From JAIRQK01 sp047974135 (lineage in GTDB: Bacteria > Campylobacterota > Campylobacteria > Campylobacterales > Campylobacteraceae), in the NCBI GenBank assembly GCA_047974135.1, contig JBKECC010000127.1, positions 1 through 10,567 of the forward strand: a stretch of DNA of 10,567 bases, read 5' to 3'. Within the stretch, counting starts at the first letter, position 1. Every line of letters starts with the position of its first letter. Positions 1 to 5,899 of the stretch are shown here, piece after piece. The notes beneath the pieces were generated by a model. The model did no database searches. It had not been told where the DNA came from and saw only the letters and a program-made list of their open reading frames with translations. A program made the translations under genes and the position numbers.

Positions 1-87
1 TTAAATCAAATCAAACATGATGGCACTTATGATAGATTGTTTGATAAATGGATAAAAGATGACAAGTGGCTTCCACAGGTATTGTAA
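1..87 (+). CDS. Amino acid ABC transporter substrate-binding protein, C-terminal end only
   Basis: Only the last 28 codons are in the window, reading in frame from base 1 to a TAA at 85-87. The tail contains DGTYDRLFDKWIKDDKW, which resembles the G-x-Y-x-x-x-x-x-K-W end common in periplasmic solute-binding proteins of polar amino acid importers (SBP family 3). The permease gene begins immediately after the stop codon, which supports the assignment because binding protein and permease of these importers are usually co-transcribed. The protein would capture an amino acid in the periplasm and deliver it to the permease. The substrate cannot be told from this fragment. The assignment rests on a short tail plus context. 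Confidence 0.72.
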   Translation, partial: LNQIKHDGTYDRLFDKWIKDDKWLPQVL

Positions 88-90
88 TTG

Positions 91-1059
91 ATGAAGAAAA
101 AAAGTACCCCTTTATTAGAAAACGTTATTTTTGGTAGAATTTTAGCCATATTTATCCTTGTAGCCTTAGGCTTTGGGCTATATATGGCTACTAAAAAAAT
201 AGATTATATTTGGCAATGGAATAGCGTTCCAAAGTATTTTGCATTTCAACAAGAGATAAAAGAAGTAGCAACTTTTGGTGGTTATGCAACCATTAAAGAC
301 AATACTCTAACTCTAAAATCAGACACTAGCGATGAGAGCAAATCTCTCTCACTCAAAGAGTTTACTACAAACATTAAAGATGGTGAGTATATATACGAGG
401 GTGAAACCTTAGCAGACAAAAAAGAGTGGAGAAAAGGACCTATACTAAATGGCCTTATTGTCACACTTAAAATCTCTGCTCTTAGTATAGTGATAGCTTT
501 TACTATCGGTTTTATCATGGCTTTGATGAAGATTTCAAGTTATTACTTTTTAAGAGATGTGGCAACCGTGTATATCACTATCATCAGAGGAACTCCACTA
601 CTTGTTCAAATATTTTTGTTTTATTTTATCATTGCAAATATCTTTAACATCAGCAGTTTTTACGCTGGAGCTCTGAGTTTGGGAATATTTTTTGGAGCGT
701 ATATAGCAGAAGTATTGCGTGGTGCTATCCAATCAATAGACCCAGGTCAATATGAAGCAGCAAAATCTCTTGGTATGAACAAATTTGATACTATGGTCAC
801 AATCATAATGCCTCAAGCATTAAAACGTGCACTTCCAACACTTATAAATGAAGTGATATCTTTAGTTAAAGACTCTTCGCTCGTTTCAGTTATATCTATC
901 ACAGACTTAACAAAGGTTGGACGTGAAATCGTTGCAAATACTTTTGCTTCATTTGAAACATGGATAACCATTGCTGGAGTTTACCTAATCATAACACTAA
1001 CGCTTTCTGTTATCGGAAATCAGATAGAAGATAGAATGAAAAAACAAGGCGGTATGTAA
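91..1059 (+). CDS. Polar amino acid ABC transporter permease (HisM/GlnP type)
   Basis: This is the membrane-spanning subunit of an ATP-driven amino acid importer in the inner membrane. Counting from the TTG at 88, a first membrane helix lies at about residues 15-34. A hydrophilic segment of roughly 80 residues follows, and then the MetI-like permease domain from about residue 118. That domain contains IRGTPLLVQIFLFYF (166-180), typical of the polar amino acid subfamily, and the EAA loop (QYEAAKSLG, 221-229) that docks on the ATPase. At 322-323 residues it is longer than the usual 220-250, the excess being the N-terminal helix and loop. The start may be ATG 91 or the adjacent in-frame TTG 88, which has a weak AGGT upstream. 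I chose ATG. The gene follows the binding-protein gene with no gap. No ATPase gene follows, so it must lie upstream or elsewhere. Confidence 0.9.
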   Translation: MKKKSTPLLENVIFGRILAIFILVALGFGLYMATKKIDYIWQWNSVPKYFAFQQEIKEVATFGGYATIKDNTLTLKSDTSDESKSLSLKEFTTNIKDGEYIYEGETLADKKEWRKGPILNGLIVTLKISALSIVIAFTIGFIMALMKISSYYFLRDVATVYITIIRGTPLLVQIFLFYFIIANIFNISSFYAGALSLGIFFGAYIAEVLRGAIQSIDPGQYEAAKSLGMNKFDTMVTIIMPQALKRALPTLINEVISLVKDSSLVSVISITDLTKVGREIVANTFASFETWITIAGVYLIITLTLSVIGNQIEDRMKKQGGM

Positions 1060-1060
1060 C

Positions 1061-1073
1061 TTTTACATGTAAA
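1061..1073. repeat. Intergenic palindrome copy 1
   Basis: The sequence is TTTTACATGTAAA, with the perfect 12-bp palindrome TTTACATGTAAA at 1062-1073. It begins one base after the permease stop codon. It is one of eight exact copies of the core TTACATGTAA in the window. Confidence 0.85.
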
Positions 1074-1103
1074 GCTTTAGAGTGTTTACTTTGAAGCTTT
1101 TAC
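1069..1103 (+). terminator. Imperfect hairpin after the permease gene, possible terminator
   Basis: GTAAAGCTT (1069-1077) pairs with AAGCTTTTAC (1094-1103) with a single bulged T, giving 9 pairs around a 16-nt loop. The left arm shares bases with palindrome copy 1. There is no clean U-tract after it (CCCC follows), so efficient intrinsic termination is doubtful. Its place just after the last codon of the transporter genes is the main reason to list it. Confidence 0.35.
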
Positions 1104-1106
1104 CCC

Positions 1107-1118
1107 TTTACATGTAAA
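1107..1118. repeat. Intergenic palindrome copy 2
   Basis: A perfect TTTACATGTAAA, 45 bp centre to centre from copy 1, in the non-coding spacer between the permease gene and the tRNA promoter. Confidence 0.85.
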
Positions 1119-1121
1119 TAC

Positions 1122-1133
1122 TTTTACATGCAA
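1122..1133. repeat. Degenerate intergenic palindrome copy 3
   Basis: TTTTACATGCAA differs from the common core TTACATGTAA by one base (C in place of T). It lies only 4 bp after copy 2, so three copies cluster within about 75 bp. It looks like a decayed copy. Confidence 0.6.
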
Positions 1134-1194
1134 GAACTCTCTATCATCTTCAAAATTTAATATCAACTTAAAGAAAAATAAATATAACAAAGGC

Positions 1195-1200
1195 TATAAT
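1195..1200 (+). promoter_or_regulatory. -10 box of the tRNA-Val promoter
   Basis: A consensus TATAAT sits 20 bp before the tRNA 5' end. The DNA upstream is A/T-rich and has no good TTGACA, as expected for sigma-70 promoters of Campylobacterota, where the -35 box is poorly conserved. The predicted start is near 1207. It may also drive thrS by read-through of the tRNA. Confidence 0.7.
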
Positions 1201-1220
1201 CACGACTTTTAAGGTATTTT

Positions 1221-1296
1221 GGTCGCGTAGCTCAGTTGGTAGAGCACTACCTTGACATGGTAGTGGTCGAAGGTTCAAGTCCTTTCGTGGCCACCA
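1221..1296 (+). tRNA. tRNA-Val (anticodon GAC)
   Basis: A 76-nt cloverleaf can be drawn by eye. The acceptor GGTCGCG pairs with CGTGGCC, including two G-U pairs. The D arm is GCTC/GAGC around AGTTGGTA. The anticodon stem CTACC/GGTAG encloses the loop TTGACAT, so the anticodon is GAC, reading GUC and GUU valine codons. The T arm is GAAGG-TTCAAGT-CCTTT. The CCA end is encoded in the DNA (1294-1296). It has its own TATAAT box upstream and lies 59 bp before thrS, with no palindrome between the two, so co-transcription with thrS is possible. Confidence 0.95.
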
Positions 1297-1310
1297 TAAA
1301 ATATTTCGTT

Positions 1311-1328
1311 CTCCCGTTTGTTTGGGAG
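1311..1328 (+). promoter_or_regulatory. Small hairpin in the thrS leader
   Basis: CTCCC (1311-1315) and GGGAG (1324-1328) form a 5-bp G/C-rich stem around an 8-nt loop between the tRNA-Val 3' end and the thrS ribosome binding site. It has no U-tract. It may help tRNA 3' processing or influence thrS translation. No tRNA-Thr-like operator or T-box can be recognised. Confidence 0.35.
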
Positions 1329-1355
1329 TTCAACAAGTAAAAGGAAAATTAAAAA

Positions 1356-3167
1356 ATGAGTGAGATTATAGCGTTCAAAGTTGATGGAAATATCGTTGAT
1401 ACACAAACTGCAAAACAAAAACCCGCAAACTCCACAGATGTACTTTTTGATAACACAGATGAAGCTCTTGAAGTTATCCGCCACTCCTGTGCTCACATGA
1501 TGGCACAAGCTATCAAAAGGTTATATCCTGAAGCGAAATTTTTCGTGGGACCCGTTATAGAAGATGGTTTTTACTATGACTTTAGGGTTGATGCAAAGAT
1601 AAGCGATGAAGATTTAAAGACAATCGAAAAAGAGATGCAGAAAATCGCAAATGAAAAACTTCCAATCGAAAAACACTACTATACAAAACAAGAGATAGTT
1701 AAAAAGTTTGCAAATGACGACTTAAAACAAGAAGTGCTTCTTAGAATTCCAGAAGGTGAAGTAACAACGTACACTCAAGGTGATTTTGAAGATTTATGTC
1801 GTGGACCTCACGCTCCAAATACAAACTTTTTGAGAAATTTCAAACTTACCCGTGTTTCAGGTGCTTATCTTGGTGGCGATGAAAAAAGAGAGATGCTAAC
1901 AAGGATTTATGGAACTGCTTTTGCTGATAAAGAGACTCTAAAAGAGTATATCACAATGATAGAAGAGGCAAAAAAGAGAGATCATAGAAAACTTGGAACC
2001 GAACTTAAACTATTTACATTTGATGAGCAAGTAGGAGCAGGACTTCCCATATGGCTACCAAATGGTGCTAGAATGAGAAGCAAACTTGAAGCACTTTTAT
2101 TTAAAGCGCACAGAGAACGTGGTTATCAACCAGTTCGTGGACCAGAACTTTTAAAATCTGATGTCTGGAAGATAAGCGGACATTATCAAAACTACAAAGA
2201 AAATATGTACTTTACAACTATCGACGAGCAAGAGTATGGCATTAAACCCATGAATTGCTTGGGGCACATAAAAGTATATCAAAGCGATGTAAGAAGTTAT
2301 CGTGACTTACCACTCAAATTTTTTGAATATGGTGTTGTTCATCGTCACGAAAAAAGTGGAGTTATGCATGGACTTTTCAGAGTTCGAGAATTTGCACAAG
2401 ATGACTCACACATATTTTGTACACCAGAACAAATCAAAGAAGTTATCATCGACGTATTAAGCTTTGTTGATAAAATCATGAAAAGTTTTGGCTTCCCTTA
2501 TGAGATGGAAATTTCAACAAAACCAGCAAAAGCCATAGGAAGTGATGAGGTTTGGGAAAAAGCTACAAAAGGCTTAAAAGAAGCTCTTGATGAAAATGGC
2601 ATAGCTTATGGTATTGATGAAGGTGGCGGAGCATTTTACGGTCCAAAAATCGATATAAAAATCACAGATGCCTTAAAGAGAAAATGGCAATGTGGAACTA
2701 TACAAGTTGACTTTAACTTGCCTGAGAGGTTTGAGCTTACATACACAGATGAAAACAATGAAAAACTTCAACCAGTTATGATTCACCGTGCAATTCTTGG
2801 CTCTTTTGAGAGATTTTCAGGTATTTTGATAGAACACACAGCTGGAGAGTTTCCATTTTTTATAGCTCCAACACAGGTGATAATAGTTCCTATAAGCGAA
2901 CCTCATGTTGATTACGCAAAAGAGTTGGCAAGTGAGCTAATGGGCATGAGTATAGACGTTGAAGTATATGCTAAAAATGAGAGTTTAAATAAACGCATAA
3001 GAACAGCAGAAAAACAAAGAGTTCCTATGATTTTAGTAGTTGGAGATGAAGAAGTTGCGCAAAAAAGTGTAGCTTTAAGAGACAGACGAGAAAGAAAACA
3101 GTATAATTTAAAAAAAGATGAATTATTTCAATTAATAAAGGAGAAAATGAATGAGGTACACTTTTGA
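1356..3167 (+). CDS. thrS: Threonyl-tRNA synthetase
   Basis: This cytoplasmic class II enzyme charges tRNA-Thr with threonine and edits mischarged serine. The 603 residues begin with a short stub of about 40 residues instead of a full TGS domain. The editing domain has HSCAH (H43, H47) and DLCRGPH (C148, H152). The catalytic core has motif 2 around VVHRHEKSG (R330) and motif 3 around HRAILGSFERF. The expected zinc ligands are C301 (in MNCLGH, where E. coli has MNCPGH), H352 and H477. The anticodon-binding domain spans about 503-595. E. coli ThrRS has 642 residues; the missing TGS domain and the EVHF-like end are, as I recall, normal for Campylobacterota. ATG 1356 has AAGGA at 1341-1345. The stop codon overlaps the infC start, so translation is likely coupled. 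Confidence 0.98.
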   Translation: MSEIIAFKVDGNIVDTQTAKQKPANSTDVLFDNTDEALEVIRHSCAHMMAQAIKRLYPEAKFFVGPVIEDGFYYDFRVDAKISDEDLKTIEKEMQKIANEKLPIEKHYYTKQEIVKKFANDDLKQEVLLRIPEGEVTTYTQGDFEDLCRGPHAPNTNFLRNFKLTRVSGAYLGGDEKREMLTRIYGTAFADKETLKEYITMIEEAKKRDHRKLGTELKLFTFDEQVGAGLPIWLPNGARMRSKLEALLFKAHRERGYQPVRGPELLKSDVWKISGHYQNYKENMYFTTIDEQEYGIKPMNCLGHIKVYQSDVRSYRDLPLKFFEYGVVHRHEKSGVMHGLFRVREFAQDDSHIFCTPEQIKEVIIDVLSFVDKIMKSFGFPYEMEISTKPAKAIGSDEVWEKATKGLKEALDENGIAYGIDEGGGAFYGPKIDIKITDALKRKWQCGTIQVDFNLPERFELTYTDENNEKLQPVMIHRAILGSFERFSGILIEHTAGEFPFFIAPTQVIIVPISEPHVDYAKELASELMGMSIDVEVYAKNESLNKRIRTAEKQRVPMILVVGDEEVAQKSVALRDRRERKQYNLKKDELFQLIKEKMNEVHF

Positions 3168-3688
3168 ATAGAGAAAAAGACGAAACATTGCTCAATGAGC
3201 AAATAAGAGTAAGTGAAGTTCGTTGTGTTGGTGATGATGGCACACAATACGGCATCATCAGCAAAAATGAAGCACAAAAGATAGCTGATGATTTAGGTCT
3301 TGATTTAGTTCTTATTGCTATTAGTGCAAAGCCTCCTGTTTGTAAAATCATGGATTATGGTAAATTTAAATACCAACAAGAGAAAAAACAAAAAGAGGCA
3401 AAGAAAAAACAGAAAGTTATCGAAGTAAAAGAGATAAAACTTTCAGTCAAAATCGCACAAAATGATGTAAACTTTAAAATCAAACAAGCAAGAGAATTCA
3501 TAACTTCAGGAAAACATGTAAAATTTCGCGTATTTCTAAAAGGACGAGAGATGTCAAACCCAGAAGCGGGTGCAGAAGTGTTAGAAAATGCTTGGAAAAT
3601 GATGGAAGATATAGCTGATCGTGACAAAGAGCCTTACTTTGAAGGTCGTTACGTAAATATGCTAACTTTCCCTAAAAAATCTTCATAA
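3164..3688 (+). CDS. infC: Translation initiation factor IF-3
   Basis: IF3 binds the 30S subunit, keeps it apart from 50S and checks the start codon and initiator tRNA. The 174 residues show the N-domain (about 8-75) with the IF3 signature KIMDYGKFKYQQEKK, a very lysine-rich linker (about 70-92) and the C-domain to the end, with FRVFLKGREM at about 121-130. The start is TTG 3164, which overlaps the thrS stop TGA (3165-3167). GAGGT at 3153-3157, inside the last thrS codons, gives a good ribosome binding site six bases away. No in-frame ATG gives a better N-terminus. E. coli infC uses AUU for autoregulation; UUG is also a non-AUG start, but the same feedback cannot be assumed. The gene sits between thrS and rpmI as in the classic thrS-infC-rpmI-rplT order. 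Confidence 0.97.
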   Translation: MNREKDETLLNEQIRVSEVRCVGDDGTQYGIISKNEAQKIADDLGLDLVLIAISAKPPVCKIMDYGKFKYQQEKKQKEAKKKQKVIEVKEIKLSVKIAQNDVNFKIKQAREFITSGKHVKFRVFLKGREMSNPEAGAEVLENAWKMMEDIADRDKEPYFEGRYVNMLTFPKKSS

Positions 3689-3694
3689 TTTAAC

Positions 3695-3766
3695 AACCCT
3701 CTAAGAATTTATCAGCTAAAATCATTAGCTTTAAAAAATACTAAGAGGGTTTCTTCTTAATTTTTT
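3695..3766 (+). promoter_or_regulatory. Nested hairpin between infC and rpmI: structured leader or attenuator
   Basis: An outer stem AACCCTCT (3695-3702) with AGAGGGTT (3744-3751) can be prolonged past an A-A mismatch by two more pairs. It encloses an inner hairpin AGCTAA (3714-3719)/TTAGCT (3725-3730) with loop AATCA. A U-rich stretch follows (3750-3766), ending in six T. The shape fits either a partial terminator that lowers flow into rpmI-rplT or a bL20/bL35 autoregulatory leader. Autoregulation by bL20 before rpmI is established in E. coli and Bacillus; its use here is inference. Confidence 0.55.
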
Positions 3767-3791
3767 AATCAAATTTGCGTAAGGAGCATGC

Positions 3792-3986
3792 ATGCCGAAA
3801 ATGAAAACGGTACGCGGGGCGGCAAAACGCTTTGAATCTGCTAAAAACAAAATCAAACGTGGAGCAGCATTTAGAAGCCATATTTTGACCAAAAAGCCTA
3901 CAAAAAGAATGCGTGGATTAAAAGAAGCGAAGTACGTTGACAGCACAAACGAAAAGTCTGTTAAACTGATGCTTTGCAAAGCGTAA
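3792..3986 (+). CDS. rpmI: 50S ribosomal protein bL35
   Basis: A small basic large-subunit protein of 64 residues, the usual size. It starts MPKMKTVRGAAKRF and contains the family-typical KIKRGAAFRSHILTKKPTKR segment (about 20-39). A perfect AAGGAG (3781-3786) precedes ATG 3792 by five bases. Another ATG at 3788 is out of frame and ignored. The gene lies 103 bp after infC, behind the nested hairpin, and 110 bp before rplT. In E. coli, rpmI and rplT are co-regulated by bL20; the two structured spacers on either side of rpmI here make similar control plausible. Confidence 0.97.
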   Translation: MPKMKTVRGAAKRFESAKNKIKRGAAFRSHILTKKPTKRMRGLKEAKYVDSTNEKSVKLMLCKA

Positions 3987-4009
3987 TTCTGTACATAATT
4001 TGAGTTTTT

Positions 4010-4071
4010 GATACAAAAGTATCATTTAGTTTTTGCGTCCCCCTAAAAGTTTAGGGAAAGTCCCAAAAGGG
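4010..4071 (+). promoter_or_regulatory. Three-hairpin leader of rplT, candidate r-protein control element
   Basis: The 110-bp spacer before rplT holds three consecutive hairpins: GATAC (4010-4014)/GTATC (4019-4023) with loop AAAA; CCCTAA (4041-4046)/TTAGGG (4051-4056) with loop AAGT; and CCC (4062-4064)/GGG (4069-4071) with loop AAAA. The last two are the most G/C-rich non-coding DNA in the area apart from the tRNA. Their C and G runs could re-pair, for example the C run at 4039-4043 with GGG at 4069-4071, so alternative folds are possible. The rplT ribosome binding site follows 12 bases later. A bL20-binding operator is the leading guess; no terminator T-run is present. Confidence 0.5.
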
Positions 4072-4096
4072 CACCAAAAGGTTAAGGAGTAACAAA

Positions 4097-4450
4097 ATGG
4101 CAAGAGTAAAGACAGGTATAGTAAGACGCCGTCGCCACAAAAAAGTTTTAAAACTTGCTCGTGGTTTTTTCAGCGGTAGAAGAAAACATTTTAGAAAAGC
4201 TAAAGAACAATTAGAGAGAAGTTTAGTTTATGCTTACCGCGATAGACGTGCGAAGAAAAGAGACTTTAGAAGACTTTGGATCACAAGAATCAATGCAGCT
4301 TGCAGATTGAATGATATAAGCTATTCAAGATTTATGAATGGTATGAAAAAAGCTGGCATCGAACTTGATAGAAAAATTTTAGCTGATATGGCTATGAATG
4401 ATGCAAACTCTTTTAGCTCAGTAGTTGCCAAAGCAAAAGCTGCTTTATAA
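4097..4450 (+). CDS. rplT: 50S ribosomal protein bL20
   Basis: bL20 binds 23S rRNA early and is needed for 50S assembly. In several bacteria it also represses its own operon. The 117 residues match the family length. The N-terminus is the extended, arginine-rich tail (MARVKTGIVRRRRHKKVLK) that reaches into rRNA. The globular C-terminal half includes WITRINAACRLNDISYSRF (about 75-93). ATG 4097 has AAGGAG at 4084-4089. The gene is the last of the thrS-infC-rpmI-rplT cluster and is closed by a strong terminator 26 bp after the stop codon. A candidate autoregulatory leader lies just upstream. Confidence 0.98.
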   Translation: MARVKTGIVRRRRHKKVLKLARGFFSGRRKHFRKAKEQLERSLVYAYRDRRAKKRDFRRLWITRINAACRLNDISYSRFMNGMKKAGIELDRKILADMAMNDANSFSSVVAKAKAAL

Positions 4451-4476
4451 TTTTAAACAACTTAAGAGTTTTATAG

Positions 4477-4508
4477 GGGTTGGAGGGTTTACCTTCAACC
4501 CTTTTTTT
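4477..4508 (+). terminator. Rho-independent terminator after rplT
   Basis: GGGTTGGAGG (4477-4486) pairs with CCTTCAACCC (4492-4501) over ten pairs, including one G-U, around loop GTTTA. Seven T follow at once (4502-4508). This ends the translation cluster. Confidence 0.92.
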
Positions 4509-4516
4509 ATTTCTGC

Positions 4517-4529
4517 TTTTACATGTAAA
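4517..4529. repeat. Intergenic palindrome copy 4
   Basis: TTTTACATGTAAA with a perfect 12-bp palindrome at 4518-4529. It lies nine bases after the T-run of the rplT terminator and about 50 bp before the ank1 promoter. Confidence 0.85.
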
Positions 4530-4577
4530 GATTCTCTCAGTAAACAAAAATCCACACAAATAACTTAAAATACAATT

Positions 4578-4586
4578 TGCTATACT
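4578..4586 (+). promoter_or_regulatory. Extended -10 promoter of the ankyrin gene pair
   Basis: TGCTATACT is an extended -10 box (TG at 4578-4579, TATACT at 4581-4586) in A/T-rich DNA, placing the start near 4592 and giving a leader of about 45 nt. A -35 box is not evident. Confidence 0.6.
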
Positions 4587-4615
4587 TTTACTTTATGTTT
4601 ATCTTATAAATAAAC

Positions 4616-4625
4616 TTACATGTAA
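4616..4625. repeat. Palindrome copy 5, abutting the ank1 ribosome binding site
   Basis: The core TTACATGTAA is followed by AAAAGGA, so the palindrome ends two bases before the AAGGA that serves the TTG start at 4638. The reverse strand of 8806-8824, before ccoG, has nearly the same arrangement. Confidence 0.8.
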
Positions 4626-4637
4626 AAAGGATGAAAA

Positions 4638-5846
4638 TTGAAAAAAAGACTAATTCCTGCCGCTATACTCACAATCATTTTACTTATAATCTCATACATA
4701 CTTTACTCAAAGTTTTACAAAGAAGAGTTTGATTTTGGTAAAAAAGGAAACACTTACGAGTTTACAGTTACTCTATTAAATAAAAACAAAGAGTTTGGAA
4801 CACTATATAAATTCAATAAAGGTGAATCAATAGAAAAATATAGTGGTTGTCTTACAAATCATCTATATAAAATTGAATACTTCGATAAAAATGGTGTATT
4901 TTACACACAAATGGTTGATGCATTTATACCAACTGAAAGATTGATGGCTTGGTGCGGTGGAAGAGAGTGCTATAACCCTATATCAACTATAAAAGATTTT
5001 CCCGACAAAGGCTTCTCTTACAAAGTAAGACTTACTGTTATTAAACCTGCTAGTTTATTTGAAGTTATCTCAAAAGATACAAAGACATATTTTAAGTTCC
5101 AAAGTGCACCACCATTTTCAACATCAAAGATAAATGATTTACTAAACTTCACTCCTCCAACAGATGAAGAGATAAAAAAAGAAAGAGAAAAATGCTTTAG
5201 AGTAGATGTAGTTTTAGGTGAAGAAGAAAATGAAACACTATCTTCATTAAGAGAATACATAAAACAAGATAATGTTAAAAAAGTACAAGAGATGATTGAG
5301 AGTGGAGTATCCATAAACACAAAGATGAATCACAATAACACTCCACTGATGCTTGCCTCTTTTTATAACTCACTAAATACTATGAAATACCTCTTAGATA
5401 ACAAAGCAGATACTGAAGCTAAAAACGTACTTGACAATAGAGCCATACTATATGCTTTTGGCAAGAAAAACACTGAAGCTATAAAATTACTCTTACAATA
5501 CAATGCAACATTAAAAGAGAGTGATAATGTGTATCCGTTTGTTGAGGGCTATGCTGGTGTTCGTATGTTTGGAGAGGCTTTGCCTTTGGCTTACTATATG
5601 ATTAAGCCGGCATATGCAGACGGTATAGAGATATATTTAAAACATGGGCTTGATGTAAATTACATTCGTTGTCGCATCTTGTATGATTCTACACAAAGTT
5701 GCTATGTGTTAGGAGATATTGTTGATTATCCAAAAAATCATTTCAGTTCAAAAGAAAAGCAAGAAGAAATCATTAAATTAATAGAAACCTATGGTGGTAA
5801 AACTTACCAGGAATTAACCAACAATACTACAAAACAAGGAGAGTAA
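4638..5846 (+). CDS. Membrane-anchored ankyrin-repeat protein (ank1)
   Basis: The molecular function is unknown. The 402 residues begin with MKKR and one strong membrane helix (about 5-24) without a clear cleavage site, so this is probably a signal anchor with the rest in the periplasm. Residues 35-160 look beta-rich. Ankyrin-like units follow at about 202-229, 233-262 (NTPLMLASFYNSLNTMKYLL) and 266-292, then less regular repeats to about 340. Six cysteines occur (71, 106, 111, 186, 345, 355), including a CGGREC pair, which suits disulfides outside the cytoplasm. TTG 4638 is the start: AAGGA lies seven bases upstream, and the nearby ATG 4631 is out of frame. The gene has its own promoter and probably forms an operon with the paralogue at 5889. 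Bacterial ankyrin proteins serve as immunity proteins, oxidative-stress factors or scaffolds; nothing here decides. Confidence 0.85.
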   Translation: MKKRLIPAAILTIILLIISYILYSKFYKEEFDFGKKGNTYEFTVTLLNKNKEFGTLYKFNKGESIEKYSGCLTNHLYKIEYFDKNGVFYTQMVDAFIPTERLMAWCGGRECYNPISTIKDFPDKGFSYKVRLTVIKPASLFEVISKDTKTYFKFQSAPPFSTSKINDLLNFTPPTDEEIKKEREKCFRVDVVLGEEENETLSSLREYIKQDNVKKVQEMIESGVSINTKMNHNNTPLMLASFYNSLNTMKYLLDNKADTEAKNVLDNRAILYAFGKKNTEAIKLLLQYNATLKESDNVYPFVEGYAGVRMFGEALPLAYYMIKPAYADGIEIYLKHGLDVNYIRCRILYDSTQSCYVLGDIVDYPKNHFSSKEKQEEIIKLIETYGGKTYQELTNNTTKQGE

Positions 5847-5899
5847 AAATGGGTAAGAATAAAATAATTTCTTATATAAGGACAACAAGTGTCAAATGA
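5836..5899 (+). other. Strong ribosome binding site with a 16-codon mini-ORF between the ankyrin genes
   Basis: AAGGAGAG (5836-5843), inside the last codons of ank1, lies at ideal distance from ATG 5849. That ATG opens only a 16-codon frame (MGKNKIISYIRTTSVK) ending at TGA 5897-5899, which overlaps the GTG start of ank2. It may be a leader peptide coupling ank2 to ank1, or the remains of the start of another paralogue. Confidence 0.45.

Noticed and set aside
282..518. Open frame on the minus strand inside the permease gene
   Set aside because: It is a shadow of a well-supported gene, with no ribosome binding site and no recognisable protein features.
1297..1355. T-box or tRNA-Thr-like operator for thrS
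   Set aside because: The spacer is too short and has only a 5-bp hairpin; no specifier loop or T-box motif can be seen.
3025..3351. Minus-strand open frame across the thrS-infC junction
   Set aside because: It lies opposite two conserved genes, and its composition is that of antisense AT-rich coding DNA.
3514..3521. ACATGTAA inside infC
   Set aside because: Only the right two thirds of the core match, and the codons encode a conserved KHVKFR stretch of IF3.
3788..3790. ATG four bases before the rpmI start
   Set aside because: It is out of frame with bL35; ATG 3792 gives the family N-terminus MPKMKT.
4631..4633. ATG just before the ank1 start
   Set aside because: It is out of frame with the ankyrin protein and too close to the AAGGA; TTG 4638 fits the frame and the spacing.
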